A stretch of DNA of 37,135 nt from Alphaproteobacteria bacterium (GCA_028869725.1 JAGWRJ010000256.1:1-37135); one strand, 5' to 3'; shown: positions 16,259-26,210, numbered from the stretch's first letter. Notes: a model not told the origin generated them from the sequence alone. Program-made: numbers and translations.

Positions 16259-19021
16259 CTAAACCCGGAACACTTTCATCACCTCATCGCCGAGGTGATT
16301 GATCACTTTTACCGCAATCCGCCCGGACTTGGGCTTGTCGAAGGGGCGTGAGGTGTCGCTGTTCAAGCTGGCCCACGCCTCGGCATCGATCTCGGCCTTG
16401 AGTGTGGTCTTGAGCGACTTGTAGGGGTCGTTCGCGCCGAGGAAATAGGCGTGGCGGACGAAGAAGCTCTCCTCGTTGTAGTCGGTGTCGATGAACCAGC
16501 AGGCGATGCCGTCCGCGCCGTCGCTGCGGATTTCGCCGCTGTTGGGGTGGAACACGTCCACGCCGTTCACCTTCACACGAACCTGCGGCTGGTCTTGGTC
16601 GAGGATGGTGATGTCCGGTTCGCCGAAGATCACGAACAGGTTGCCCTTGCCGGTGTTCTTCAGGTCTTCGGCCATGTGCAGGTCGGCGTTCATGCGCGCT
16701 TGCAGCACGCGGATGCGGCCGAGTTTGGCCAGGTCGCTGGCGTGGGCGTCGAAGCTGAAGGCGCAGGCGATCAGCACGTCGAAGTCAGCTTCAGCCGCCT
16801 CACGGGCCGCGGCGGCGAGGTCAACGCGCGTCACCGTGCCGAACTCCGGGCCGATGAAAATGGCGGCGCGCTTCTCGTCCGCGCCTTCGAGGTAGCGGCC
16901 TTCGGCGCAGATCAATTCGCCCGGCCACGGCTCCAGCGCGATGAAGTCGATCTTGTCGGCCTTGTGCGCCTGCTGCACGCCAGCGGTGCGCAGGTTCTCC
17001 AGAATGATGGCGTTGAAGTCGCGGCCGTATTCGGCTTGTGCTTCGGCCACCTGGTCGATGAGTTCATCGTTCTCGTCCACACCCAGCACGCGATGCGGTG
17101 AGAGACTTTCCACGGTGAACGGCCCGGCCACGCGGACTTTTTTCTTGTCCTCGTAGGGCTTGTCGTAGAGGAACTCGAACTCCGCCTTGGCGGCGATGGA
17201 TGCGTCGATTGCCGATTGGCGGGCAATGCGTTGCTGCCACCAGTCCTTGTGCGCCTGTTTCGCCGTGTCCGACCATTTGGCGTCGGCCTCGCGCGGGATT
17301 TCCCATTCCTGCCACTGCTTGCTGACGGCCTTGTTCAGTTGCTCGCGCAGGGATTCCAGCGTGGGCTGGAACTCGTCCCAGATGACATCGATCTCGGCGT
17401 TGTTGGCGATGGATTTGAGCGTGATGTGCGGAACGCGCTCATAGACGAAGCCGTGGCGGATATTGCCGCTGGTGGGCGTGGTCTTGGGCGCGCTGCGGGT
17501 GACTTCGGCCTCCTTGATCTGGCCTTCTTTCGAATCGGCCAGCAGGTAGAAGGGATAACGCGCGCCCATGATGCGGGCACGGGCCAGGGCGAGGGCCACG
17601 CGCGAGGTGTCGATGGTGATCCAGCGGCGGCCCCATTGCTCGGCGACGGTGGCGGTGGTGCCAGAGCCGCAGGTCGGGTCTAGCACCAAATCGCCGGGGT
17701 CGGTGGTCATTAGGATGCAGCGTTGAACGGCTTCGGTGGCGGTCTGCACCACGTATATCTTGGGGTCGGTTCGGCTCTGCACGCCACCAATGTCCAACCA
17801 GATGTTGGAGCGTGGACTCGCCGCAAAGTCATCTAGGCAGCGAACGTAGCGAACTGACGCTCCTTCTTGCATGACGCGTCCGGCTTTCGCCGCTCGACCC
17901 AAGCCTTCAACTGTCGTTTTCCAGTGAAGGCCGCTTGCAGGTGTCCACTCGTTACCGGCGAATGAAAACCTCTGCTCTGAACTGGCCCCGCCTTGCGACG
18001 TCAGCTGATCTGACGTCGCAAGGCGGGTCCGTTCAAGTACAGAGTCTTTCAACGCTTGAATGGACGAAATTTCGCGGTACTTCGTGGCGCCGGCTTCGCC
18101 GGCCTGCTTCGCCGTGTACAAGTCGCGGTATTTGATATTCGACTTCTTCCTTGCGTACCAGACCATGTAGTCAGCGACATTCGAGAGCGTGTCGCCAGAA
18201 AACCCTGTCGTCTTCGCATAGGCGATGGTCGACATGAAATTGTCTTCCCCAAACACCTCATCCATTACCGCCCGCACCCGGTGCACGTTCTCATCCCCAA
18301 TCTGCACAAAGATCGAGCCGGATTCCGTCAACAAATCCCGCGCCACCGTGAGGCGGTCGCGCAGGTAGCTGAGGTAGCTGTGGATGCCGTCGCGCCAGGT
18401 GTCGCGAAAAGCTTTGACCTGCTCCGGCTCACGGGTAATGTGCTCGGCGTTGCCGTCCTTCACGTCGCGGCTGGTGGTGGACCACTGGAAGTTGCTGTTG
18501 AATTTGATGCCGTAGGGCGGATCGAAATAGATGCACTGCACCTTGCCGCGTAAACCTTCCCGCTCGGCGAGGCTGGCCATCACTTGCAGGCTGTCGCCCA
18601 GAATGAAGCGGTTGGCCCAGTGCGCGTCGTGCTGGTAGAACTCGGTGCGCGCGGCCTCGTTGGGCAGGCCGTTGAAGTCGGCGAACAGATCGATGATGGC
18701 GCCTTGCTGCTGTTGCGCCTGCGCCTGCTGGCGCGCTTCGCTCTGGCGGCGCAGGTCGTCCACCAGCACCTTGGGATGCACCTTCTCCTGAATGTAGAGG
18801 GGTGCTGCCTGCACCACGAGGTCGGCTTCGTCCTGCGCCTCCTTGCCGCGCCAGACCAGTTGCGGGTCGAGGTCGCGGTTGCGCCGCTCCATCGCCACGC
18901 GCACCGGCGCCTGCTCGGCCTTGGCCAGCACGGCCTGGTATTCCGCGGTGGGGATGTTCTTGCGCGTGGCCTCGTCGTGTTTCAGGGCTTCGACGATCAG
19001 TTTTGAGGGTTTCTTGGCCAT
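16259..19021 (-). CDS. Type III-like DNA adenine methyltransferase (Mod)
   Basis: 920 aa; IYFDPPYGIKFNSNFQW (DPPY motif) upstream of LVLDPTCGSGTTATVAEQWGRRW (FxGxG-type motif), a beta-class order. Confidence 0.9.
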   Translation of the reverse strand: MAKKPSKLIVEALKHDEATRKNIPTAEYQAVLAKAEQAPVRVAMERRNRDLDPQLVWRGKEAQDEADLVVQAAPLYIQEKVHPKVLVDDLRRQSEARQQAQAQQQQGAIIDLFADFNGLPNEAARTEFYQHDAHWANRFILGDSLQVMASLAEREGLRGKVQCIYFDPPYGIKFNSNFQWSTTSRDVKDGNAEHITREPEQVKAFRDTWRDGIHSYLSYLRDRLTVARDLLTESGSIFVQIGDENVHRVRAVMDEVFGEDNFMSTIAYAKTTGFSGDTLSNVADYMVWYARKKSNIKYRDLYTAKQAGEAGATKYREISSIQALKDSVLERTRLATSDQLTSQGGASSEQRFSFAGNEWTPASGLHWKTTVEGLGRAAKAGRVMQEGASVRYVRCLDDFAASPRSNIWLDIGGVQSRTDPKIYVVQTATEAVQRCILMTTDPGDLVLDPTCGSGTTATVAEQWGRRWITIDTSRVALALARARIMGARYPFYLLADSKEGQIKEAEVTRSAPKTTPTSGNIRHGFVYERVPHITLKSIANNAEIDVIWDEFQPTLESLREQLNKAVSKQWQEWEIPREADAKWSDTAKQAHKDWWQQRIARQSAIDASIAAKAEFEFLYDKPYEDKKKVRVAGPFTVESLSPHRVLGVDENDELIDQVAEAQAEYGRDFNAIILENLRTAGVQQAHKADKIDFIALEPWPGELICAEGRYLEGADEKRAAIFIGPEFGTVTRVDLAAAAREAAEADFDVLIACAFSFDAHASDLAKLGRIRVLQARMNADLHMAEDLKNTGKGNLFVIFGEPDITILDQDQPQVRVKVNGVDVFHPNSGEIRSDGADGIACWFIDTDYNEESFFVRHAYFLGANDPYKSLKTTLKAEIDAEAWASLNSDTSRPFDKPKSGRIAVKVINHLGDEVMKVFRV

Positions 19022-19022
19022 G

Positions 19023-20111
19023 CTATGGGCTGCCTTCCTTCATAGATTCCCGGGTCAAAATCGCGTTCAGTGCGAGGTTGACGTAGTAATTCGAACGCCC
19101 CTTTTTCTGCTTTTGCAGGAATCCGCCCTGCGTCAAGGCGTCGAGGTATTTGGTGGCGGTGAGCCGCGACACGTTCAGGTCGCGCTCGATGAACTCGATC
19201 TTGGTGTAGGGGTGGGTAAACAGGTTGTTGATCAAGTCCTGACTGTAGAACTTGTACTGCGCGCGGATGCGGTGTTTGGCATCCATCAGCGCGGCCTTGA
19301 TGGCGTGGATGGTTTCGAGGGTGTCGCTGGCGGTCGATTCGATGGCCGCGAGCATGTAGAGCACCCAGTCTTCCCAGGTGTCGTGCTCGCGCACGGTCTG
19401 CAGCAGGCGGTAGTAGTCCGGCTTGGTGCGCACGATATAGCGGCTCAGGTAGAGCACAGGGATGTCGAGCAGACCTTCCTTGACCAGGTAGAGGACGTTG
19501 ATGATGCGCCCGGTGCGGCCGTTGCCGTCGTAGAACGGGTGGATGCTCTCGAACTGGTGGTGGATCAGCGCCATTTTGATGAGCGGGTCGGCGGCGAACA
19601 GTTCGTCGTCATTGATGAAGCGTTCGAGCTCGCGCATGAGCGCGATGATCTCGTTCGGGTCTTGCGGCGGGGTGTAGACCGTCTGTCCGGCGCCGTCCTT
19701 CAAGGACGTTCCCGGCAGTTTGCGGATACCGGCGTTGTTCTGTTCCAGCTCGGCCTGGATCTGGATGATGTGGTTGGCGGTGAGCAGACCGCTCTGGTTC
19801 ACCTGGTCGAAGCCGACGCGCAAGGCCTGGCGGTAACGCAGCACTTCCTTGGCGACCGGGTTGGCCCGGTTGTCGGGGAAGAGGTCGTCCTGAAAGAGTT
19901 CGTCATGGGTGGTGACGATGTTTTCGATGGCGGAACTGTCCTTGGCCTCCTGCATGCCCAGGGTATTGATGAGGATGCTCTGGTTGGGGATGGAGGCGGC
20001 GACGCCTTTGAGTTCGGCCAGTTTGCGGCTGGCCAGGGCCAGTTTTTTCAGGATGGCGGGCGTGTCGAAGCGCTCGGGCCGCAGGTGCTCCAATGGCAGA
20101 AGGGGGGTCAT
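19023..20111 (-). CDS. Fic family protein with C-terminal winged-helix-like region
   Basis: HHQFESIHPFYDGNGRTGRIINVLYL (Fic motif HPFxxGNGRxxR); N-terminal SSAIENI matches the (S/T)xxxE(G/N) inhibitory motif; C-terminal TKIEFIERDLNVSRLTATKYLDALTQGGFL. Start taken at MTPLLPLEHL. Confidence 0.88.
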   Translation of the reverse strand: MTPLLPLEHLRPERFDTPAILKKLALASRKLAELKGVAASIPNQSILINTLGMQEAKDSSAIENIVTTHDELFQDDLFPDNRANPVAKEVLRYRQALRVGFDQVNQSGLLTANHIIQIQAELEQNNAGIRKLPGTSLKDGAGQTVYTPPQDPNEIIALMRELERFINDDELFAADPLIKMALIHHQFESIHPFYDGNGRTGRIINVLYLVKEGLLDIPVLYLSRYIVRTKPDYYRLLQTVREHDTWEDWVLYMLAAIESTASDTLETIHAIKAALMDAKHRIRAQYKFYSQDLINNLFTHPYTKIEFIERDLNVSRLTATKYLDALTQGGFLQKQKKGRSNYYVNLALNAILTRESMKEGSP

Positions 20112-20135
20112 AGTGCCGGTTCGCCCCGCTCGATA

Positions 20136-20187
20136 TGTATAGAAAAATGCCATTTCATATGCATGAAATGCCCGACCTGTATAGAAC
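20136..20187 (-). promoter_or_regulatory. Candidate promoter/operator of the Fic-Mod part of the operon
   Basis: Direct repeat TGTATAGAA (20136-20144, 20179-20187) flanking inverted repeat CATTTCAT-atgc-ATGAAATG (20151-20170) in an AT-rich gap between res and fic. Confidence 0.45.
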
Positions 20188-20214
20188 AAGGGGCGGGTGT
20201 ATGCAGGTGATGGA

Positions 20215-23200
20215 TCATGCGACGGCCTCCTCGGGCAGGTGCGCGCTGATCATCCGGTTGAACTCGGCTTCGACCTTTTTGGCAAAGTCGTCCTGCATTT
20301 CGTACACATCGGTGAACTCGGCAAACGCCCAGCGCCCGTATTGCCCGGCGTGGTTCACGCCGGGCACCCAGTAGGTGTCCATCGTCATCTTCTTCACCAC
20401 CGCGTCCTCGCGCCGGTAGCCTTTGACTTCGACGATCAGGTGCAAGGGGTTGTCCGCGCCGTGACCGTCGTCGAGGTTGACGATGAAGTCGGGAATGTAT
20501 TTGCGCGTCTCGGAGCCAGAGCGGTACGGCACCTCCAGGCCGAGGTTGTGGTTCTTGGTGTAGGCCAGCACCTTGGGGTGGCTTTCCGCCACGCGGCAGA
20601 ACTCGGCCTCCCAGTCGCTGTCCAGAATCACCCAGTTGACGTGGTTCTTCGGCGGCGGTCCCAGCGTTTCGTATCGGTCGCGTCGGCTGGTGTTGAAGGC
20701 CACGTGCTTGGTGGAACCTTCCGGGTTGTAGGGATCGAACACCGCCTTCACCGGGCGGCCTTGCTTCAACTCCACGCGGGTGATGGCGGCGGTGATGCGC
20801 TCGCAGGCCCTGTTGGCCAGTTCCAGATAGAGCAACTGCCCCGGAAACGTGCCGCCCTTGCAGACCAGGCAGGTGTCCAGCCACTGCTTGACGATGCGCT
20901 TTAACTGCCCGAACAGGTGCAGTTGCGGGGCGTCGCCCGCGTCGCGCCATTTGGAAAGCAGCAGGTGTTTGGTGAGGTGCATCAGGACCGTGGACAGGCG
21001 CACGTCGTCCAGATGTTGCAGGTTCAGCTCAACCGCCTCGCCGATGATGCCCGCCTGCACGTTGCGCGAGGGGCCGACGAGTTCCGGTGTGAGTTCGAGC
21101 ACCGAGTCTTCGTTGAACTCGGCCTGCAGACGGTCCTGCGGCAGCTCCACGCGGTAGCCGACCACGCGCGGAAAGCGGATTTCCAGATGATCGCGCTGCG
21201 GACGCAGGGCGCGCACGCGGATCACTTCCGGCGGCGGTTCCGGCGGGATCACCACGGGCTGCGCGGTGAAGTTGAAGGGAATGCCCAGGATGTCGGCGTA
21301 TTCGACGTTGAACAAGCCTTCGGCATTGAGTTCGTAGGACTGGCGGCGCAGGGCGCGGCCCACCACCTGCTCGCACAGCAGTTGAGTGCCGAACGCGCGC
21401 ACGCCCAACACATGGGTGACGGTGTTGGCGTCCCAGCCCTCGGTGAGCATGGCCACCGACACCACGCAGCGCACCGACTCGCCCAGACGGCCTTCCTTGC
21501 CGACGGTGTTCATCGCCTCGCGCAACAGCTCGGCATCCGTGAGGTTGTCGGCGGCGTGCGCGTCGCCGGTGCGTTCGATGATTTCGCGGCGAAAGCGCTC
21601 GATTTCGTCGCCGGCCATGCTGCGGAAGTTGTCGTCGAGCGCCTCGCCGGATTCGAGTTGCTCGCTGTCCACCAGCAGGGTGCGAGGTCGCGCCAGCGGG
21701 TTGCCGTGCTCATCAAAGTTCTGGAACAGCTTGAGGCGGCCTTCGACCAACTGGCTGGTGCCGTCGTCGTTCTCTTGCTGGAAGCCGGAGATGTAGTCAT
21801 AGACCAGCTTGGAGGTGGAGGTGTTGTTGCACACCACGATGAAGCACGGCGGCACCTTGATGCCCGCCTTCTGCCAGTGGTCAAACACCTTGACGTAGTG
21901 GCCGTACAGGGCTTCCAGCGCGGTTTGCAGTTCCACCGGCAGGCTCAAGGGGTCGAGCCGGTTGCCCTTGCCGCGACCCTTCTTCGGCATGCGCTTGCCA
22001 ATGTGTTTCCAAAGTTCCCGATAGACCGGCACGTCGTTGCCGGGGATGTTGTCGGCCACCGGCACGCGCGGCAGCTTGACGATGCCGCACTCGATGGCGT
22101 CCATCAGCGAGAAGTCGCTCATCGTCCACGGGAACAGGGTGCCTTCGGCATAGCCCGATCCGCGCAGGAAAAACGGCGTGGCGGACAGATCGAACACGCG
22201 CGACAGGCCGAGCTTGCGGTTCACCGCTTCGAGTCCGGAAATCCACAAGCGCGCGGCTTCGTTGTTTTCCTCGGCCTCCTTGCGGTCGTCGCCTTTGAGG
22301 TCTTGGTCTTCGTCGCTTTCACCGGGCGGCTTCTCGCGGTAGCAGTGATGGGCTTCGTCGTTGATGGCGAGGATGTTCTTCAGCCCCATCAACTCCGGCA
22401 GCACGCGCTGGAGCATCTGGCCTTCGGTTTCCAGCGTTTGCAGCGCCTCGCCGCCGCGCCCTTGCAGCAGGCGGCGGCCGCCGCTGGAGATTTCCAGCCG
22501 CTCGCGCAGGCGGAAGGCGTGGTAGTTGGTGATGACGATGCGCGCGTGGGCGATGTCGGGCAGCATGTCGCTGGGCACCAGCTCGCGGTTGGCGTAGTAG
22601 CTTTCGGTGTCGTTGGGCAGCAGCACGCGCAGGCGATCCTTGATGGTCAGCCCCGGCGCGACGATAAGAAACCCGCGCGTGAACTTCTGGCTGTTCGGAC
22701 GGCGCACGGCGTTGACGGTCTGCCACGCAATGAGCATGGCCATGACCGTGGTCTTGCCTGCGCCGGTGGCGAGCTTCAGGGCAAGTCGGCTCAAGTCCGG
22801 GTTGGCCTCAAGGTTGGCCTTGGACAGGTGATCGAGGAAGCGTTGGCCGCTCTTGCCCAGTTGCGGCGCGACCTCGGTGAGCCAGATCGCCGTTTCCACC
22901 GCCTCGACCTGGCAGAAGAACGGGCGGATGCCGGAGAACGGATGATGGCGCCAGTGCTGCAACAGGCGCGCGGTTTCCGGCGTGACGCGCCATGCGGACT
23001 GCGGCAGCACACGCCACTTGTCCACTTCCTCGCGCACCGCGTTGATGACGGCGGTGTGGTCGTACTGCTGCTTCTCGGTGGACAGCCCCTGCCCCTCGTC
23101 GAATACCAGCGAGGCCTGATTCCCGCCGCCACGCTGCTTGCGAGGCTTGGGAATCGGGGTGATGAAGTCCGCCGGACGACGCGACTCTTGGATGATCTGC

Positions 23201-23304
23201 GTGGGCTGGCCGGATGCATCCAACTCCCAATGCCGCGCAGGACGCGCGTAGGGCGAGTTCAGGATGGGCTGATCGAAGAACGGGTTGGACATGGCCTCTG
23301 TCAT
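20215..23304 (-). CDS. Type III-like restriction endonuclease subunit (Res; possibly BPTD_3080-like)
   Basis: 1029 aa; LALKLATGAGKTTVMAMLIAW (Walker A), LAINDEAHHCYRE (DEAH), MLTEGWDANTVTHVLGVRAFGTQLLCEQVVGRALRR; C-terminal PD-(D/E)xK-like YIPDFIVNLDDGHGADNPLHLIVEVKGYR. Confidence 0.9.
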   Translation of the reverse strand: MTEAMSNPFFDQPILNSPYARPARHWELDASGQPTQIIQESRRPADFITPIPKPRKQRGGGNQASLVFDEGQGLSTEKQQYDHTAVINAVREEVDKWRVLPQSAWRVTPETARLLQHWRHHPFSGIRPFFCQVEAVETAIWLTEVAPQLGKSGQRFLDHLSKANLEANPDLSRLALKLATGAGKTTVMAMLIAWQTVNAVRRPNSQKFTRGFLIVAPGLTIKDRLRVLLPNDTESYYANRELVPSDMLPDIAHARIVITNYHAFRLRERLEISSGGRRLLQGRGGEALQTLETEGQMLQRVLPELMGLKNILAINDEAHHCYREKPPGESDEDQDLKGDDRKEAEENNEAARLWISGLEAVNRKLGLSRVFDLSATPFFLRGSGYAEGTLFPWTMSDFSLMDAIECGIVKLPRVPVADNIPGNDVPVYRELWKHIGKRMPKKGRGKGNRLDPLSLPVELQTALEALYGHYVKVFDHWQKAGIKVPPCFIVVCNNTSTSKLVYDYISGFQQENDDGTSQLVEGRLKLFQNFDEHGNPLARPRTLLVDSEQLESGEALDDNFRSMAGDEIERFRREIIERTGDAHAADNLTDAELLREAMNTVGKEGRLGESVRCVVSVAMLTEGWDANTVTHVLGVRAFGTQLLCEQVVGRALRRQSYELNAEGLFNVEYADILGIPFNFTAQPVVIPPEPPPEVIRVRALRPQRDHLEIRFPRVVGYRVELPQDRLQAEFNEDSVLELTPELVGPSRNVQAGIIGEAVELNLQHLDDVRLSTVLMHLTKHLLLSKWRDAGDAPQLHLFGQLKRIVKQWLDTCLVCKGGTFPGQLLYLELANRACERITAAITRVELKQGRPVKAVFDPYNPEGSTKHVAFNTSRRDRYETLGPPPKNHVNWVILDSDWEAEFCRVAESHPKVLAYTKNHNLGLEVPYRSGSETRKYIPDFIVNLDDGHGADNPLHLIVEVKGYRREDAVVKKMTMDTYWVPGVNHAGQYGRWAFAEFTDVYEMQDDFAKKVEAEFNRMISAHLPEEAVA

Positions 23305-23579
23305 CCTTTGCTTGTTCTTTTTGTGGCTCGCCCCGGCGTCGAAGCGGCAGCGGCAGCACGGAGCGCAGCTTTCCCACCGCGTTCGGCGCCGAATGCCGTC
23401 TCACCGGTACGGCTGGCGATCCAGCGCTCCAAATCAGACTTGCGAAAACGCCACGTCCCTCCGAGCTTGAACGCCGGAATCTCCCCGTTCGCGACGAGCC
23501 GGTAGACCGTGCGCTTGCCCGCCTTCAGATAGGTCGCAACCTCATCCAAGGTCAGGATGTCTCCATCAGGCTCTGCCAT
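23301..23579 (-). CDS. Excisionase/MerR-like helix-turn-helix DNA-binding protein
   Basis: MAEPDGDILTLDEVATYLKAGKRTVYRLVANGEIPAFKLGGTWRFRKSDLERWI; its TGA overlaps the res ATG (ATGA). Confidence 0.85.
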   Translation of the reverse strand: MAEPDGDILTLDEVATYLKAGKRTVYRLVANGEIPAFKLGGTWRFRKSDLERWIASRTGETAFGAERGGKAALRAAAAASTPGRATKRTSKG

Positions 23580-23703
23580 TGCCGCTCCCGCGTACACGTT
23601 AAATTCTGACTGCCAAGTCTTGCAGATTCTTCCACGAAAGGGTGATGCAGACCAGACAGAGTCGGGATCTGCGGCCGAACGTCGATCGATTCGGGGTGAT
23701 TCG

Positions 23704-23770
23704 GGGTAGGGGGCAGCCTCCGGGCCCTCGCTCATACCCCCCGTGCAGAGGGCTTCGTACACGGCAGTTC
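23704..23770 (-). mobile_element. Possible group II intron 3'-end remnant (domain V/VI-like), no reverse transcriptase ORF
   Basis: Minus strand GAACTGCCGTGTACGAAGCCCTCTGCACGGGGGGTATGAGCGAGGGCCCGGAGGCTGCCCCCTACCCC resembles the D5/D6 end of proteobacterial group II introns. Confidence 0.4.
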
Positions 23771-23864
23771 GGCGTATCAATCCCGGTCATCCGTCAAGGG
23801 ATGCAGCCGCATGCGGCTACGCCGGAATGCGCTTTCGAGCCCAGCCGGGTGATGCTTAACTCAC

Positions 23865-24310
23865 CTCCAGATGGAATCGCAGACTGCCCCTCGTCGCATC
23901 GGCATATACGGAGTCTTTGGCCACATACGTTCAAAGTCTTTGTTTTTTATTTTTTCAGTTCCCCGAATTCCGGGAATCGGCGCGCGGAGCAGCTGTATCA
24001 GACCTGCGGCCTGTTGCCTTTTAGAAATCTGACGGCTGATGGCGCACCCGTCACCGACCCTCGCGACGATTTCCGCGGACATGATCGTGGTGACCGCCAG
24101 TCTGCCGAACCTGCGCAGGTCGGCCAGTGCGGATGGCGGCGCCCCCACGCCGCGCTACGATCGTTCCCGCGTCTGACGTCATGAGCTTGCGCGCAGTATC
24201 CGTCCAAACCCTTCGGACCGAAGGCGGTCAAAAACTCGCAACAGCTTGTTTTTATTGAAAATATCCTGATTTTTAGCCGGTGTAATTTTCTGCTTGATGG
24301 CTAAAAATGG
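23865..24310. repeat. Dispersed element, copy 1 (diverged from 28170-29105)
   Basis: Shared blocks with copy 2: CCAGATGGAA..GC, GCATA.ACG.GTC.TTGGC.ACATACGTTC.AAGTC, GACATGATCGTGGTGACCGCCAG, TTGCGCGCAG, GGTCAAAAA.TCGCAAC.GCTTG.TTT.ATTGAAAA. Confidence 0.65.
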
Positions 24311-24473
24311 CCTGCTGAGGCTGATGCTGGCGCTCGCAGGGCTTGAATGCGCGCCGAAAGGCTGCGTTTAAGCTGCAAGAATTGGCTCTGCCGCCGACGC
24401 GGCACGAGGGCCGGATGCGCAGCTTGCGCTCGAACCCGACGAGGTGCCGGATGTACAGGAATTGAACCTGCCT

Positions 24474-25232
24474 TTACCGACTCGAACGCCGCCCGCTCCT
24501 TTCACGGCGCTGACTTTTGCCCGGTTCATCACGCTTGTACTCCGAGTGATACAAGCTCCAGCGCCCGCCTGCGACCTGTTCGAGCGCAGCATCCTCAAAC
24601 ACACCCGAGCCGGGGTAGGCGTTGCGGTTCTGCGCCCGAAGCACGACGCGCGCCACCGAGTCGCCAATTGCCAATGACAGGACGCCGTCGTCGATCCGGG
24701 CGGATTTGTCAGGCAAGGGGATCACGGGCAGCCCGGTTTTGCGCGCCACGCGGTTGCTGGGAATCATCCAGGCCTGTTTGCGCAGCGAATCCAGCATTTT
24801 CCGGCTGACTGACAGGTCTTGTCTCGTTCCATGAACGATCTCGCCTGCCGTGATCTTCAACTGCCGCAGCGCGCGTTGTTCCTCCTGGGCCGCTTGGAAC
24901 CAGAGCTTCTTGTCGCGTTGCGGTCTGCACTGAAAATCCCAATCCGTTTTCCATAGCACTTGCGCCGTGATCTGCTCTGCCTCGCCCGGTGCTGTCGAAG
25001 CCGCAGCGTCAGCCAAACGCGCGGCGGCCGCGCCCAACGTGGCATAGGCCGCTTCGACCGCGATCTCCGAGTCGGCGGGCAAATCGAACGCCTCTTCGGT
25101 CTGGCACGCCGCGCGCAGCACGGCGATGCGGACAAAGTCGCGCTCCGACAGGCGCCGACCGCGGGCGGCGAGACGCACCAACTCGGCCTCCAGCGGCGTC
25201 CTTGGGATAAAAGGGATCGACTTGTTTTTCAT
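24474..25232 (-). CDS. Hypothetical protein
   Basis: 252 aa ORF MKNKSIPFIPRTPLEAELVRLAARGRRLSERDFVRIAVLRAACQ...; no recognised family. Confidence 0.6.
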   Translation of the reverse strand: MKNKSIPFIPRTPLEAELVRLAARGRRLSERDFVRIAVLRAACQTEEAFDLPADSEIAVEAAYATLGAAAARLADAAASTAPGEAEQITAQVLWKTDWDFQCRPQRDKKLWFQAAQEEQRALRQLKITAGEIVHGTRQDLSVSRKMLDSLRKQAWMIPSNRVARKTGLPVIPLPDKSARIDDGVLSLAIGDSVARVVLRAQNRNAYPGSGVFEDAALEQVAGGRWSLYHSEYKRDEPGKSQRRERSGRRSSR

Positions 25233-25412
25233 GTCTTGAGTCAGGCTTTCAACCCGATCCTACTGAGGCTGTGACCAGCGGGCAATCTGCATCGCCGGAG
25301 CCAGAACCGCTCTGGTCAGCATCTGGCGCCGATTGCGACCCACCTAGCATCCCGCCGAACCCCTGCGTAACCCCGCCATCGTTGTGCACCAACACCGTCG
25401 TGCGCCAACCCT

Positions 25413-26057
25413 TCAGTCGGCTCCATCACTCCCCAGTTCGATCACTTCCCCGATGCGGTTGGTATAGCCCCGCGCCATCCCCAACATCCACAAGAGCGCG
25501 ATCACCAAGAGCCCCAGCCCGTTATCTGCAAAGCCTGACGGCAGCTTCCACAAGACAAACTCCCAGCCCATCAACGACAGCGCCGTCGCCCCCGCCCACA
25601 CCCGCGCCAGACGCCAGCGCCGATCCAGTGGCGTGGAGCCCCACAGGCGCGGCCGACGCAGCCAGGGCATCTGCCGGCGCGGATCCAGTCCGCATTGCCT
25701 ATACACCGCCAGCGCCCAGGCCGACATGCGAAACCATTGCAGCACCCCAGGGCCATACGCCCAGGCCAAAAACCAGCCCGCCAGGGCTGACAGCCGACTC
25801 GCCCAAAGCGGCCCCTGGGCGAGCTCGACCGTACGCGCACCCCACACCATCCCCAGCGCCAACCAGGGAAGAAACAAGGTCGCCAGCCCTAGCGCCCGCA
25901 GCCCGCGCAGGTGCGCCCGGTGTGAGTCCGGCGCCAAGCCATCGCCCAGCCTTGCGTGCAGCCGGCCGATCACCCGCTCGTCCGTCCACACCAACACCCG
26001 CAGCACATCGACCACCGACCCCACGCCCGCCAAGGCACCCCGCACAAGGTCACGCAT
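25413..26057 (-). CDS. Predicted multi-pass membrane protein
   Basis: Start MRDLVRGALAGVGSVVDVLRVLVW inside ORF 25413..26207; hydrophobic stretches GLATLFLPWLALGMVW, SALAGWFLAWAYGPGVLQWF, GLGLLVIALLWMLGMARG. Confidence 0.6.
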   Translation of the reverse strand: MRDLVRGALAGVGSVVDVLRVLVWTDERVIGRLHARLGDGLAPDSHRAHLRGLRALGLATLFLPWLALGMVWGARTVELAQGPLWASRLSALAGWFLAWAYGPGVLQWFRMSAWALAVYRQCGLDPRRQMPWLRRPRLWGSTPLDRRWRLARVWAGATALSLMGWEFVLWKLPSGFADNGLGLLVIALLWMLGMARGYTNRIGEVIELGSDGAD

Positions 26058-26210
26058 CACAACACTCCAGAAAGAACATTCCTTTATCTCATCACACCGC
26101 CACGCCGACGCAAGTCGCTCCCGCCGCCGCAGGGGCGGGCAGGGTCGGGATGCAAGCAAGGAAGAAAGAGAAGGAAAGGTCGCCAGCCTCAGGCCGCACC
26201 CTCCCATCCT

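Noticed and set aside
18843-20210. 455-aa plus-strand ORF
   Set aside because: Antisense shadow of fic/mod.
20917-23505. 862-aa plus-strand ORF
   Set aside because: Fully antisense to the motif-bearing res gene; a GC-rich shadow ORF rich in His/Arg/Val/Leu with no recognisable motifs.
12393-23579. Naming the operon BREX, DISARM or a type I R-M system
   Set aside because: No PglZ/BrxC, no DISARM drmABC set and no HsdS/HsdR motifs; the parts fit type III-like Mod/Res, Fic, OLD-like and UvrD-like families.
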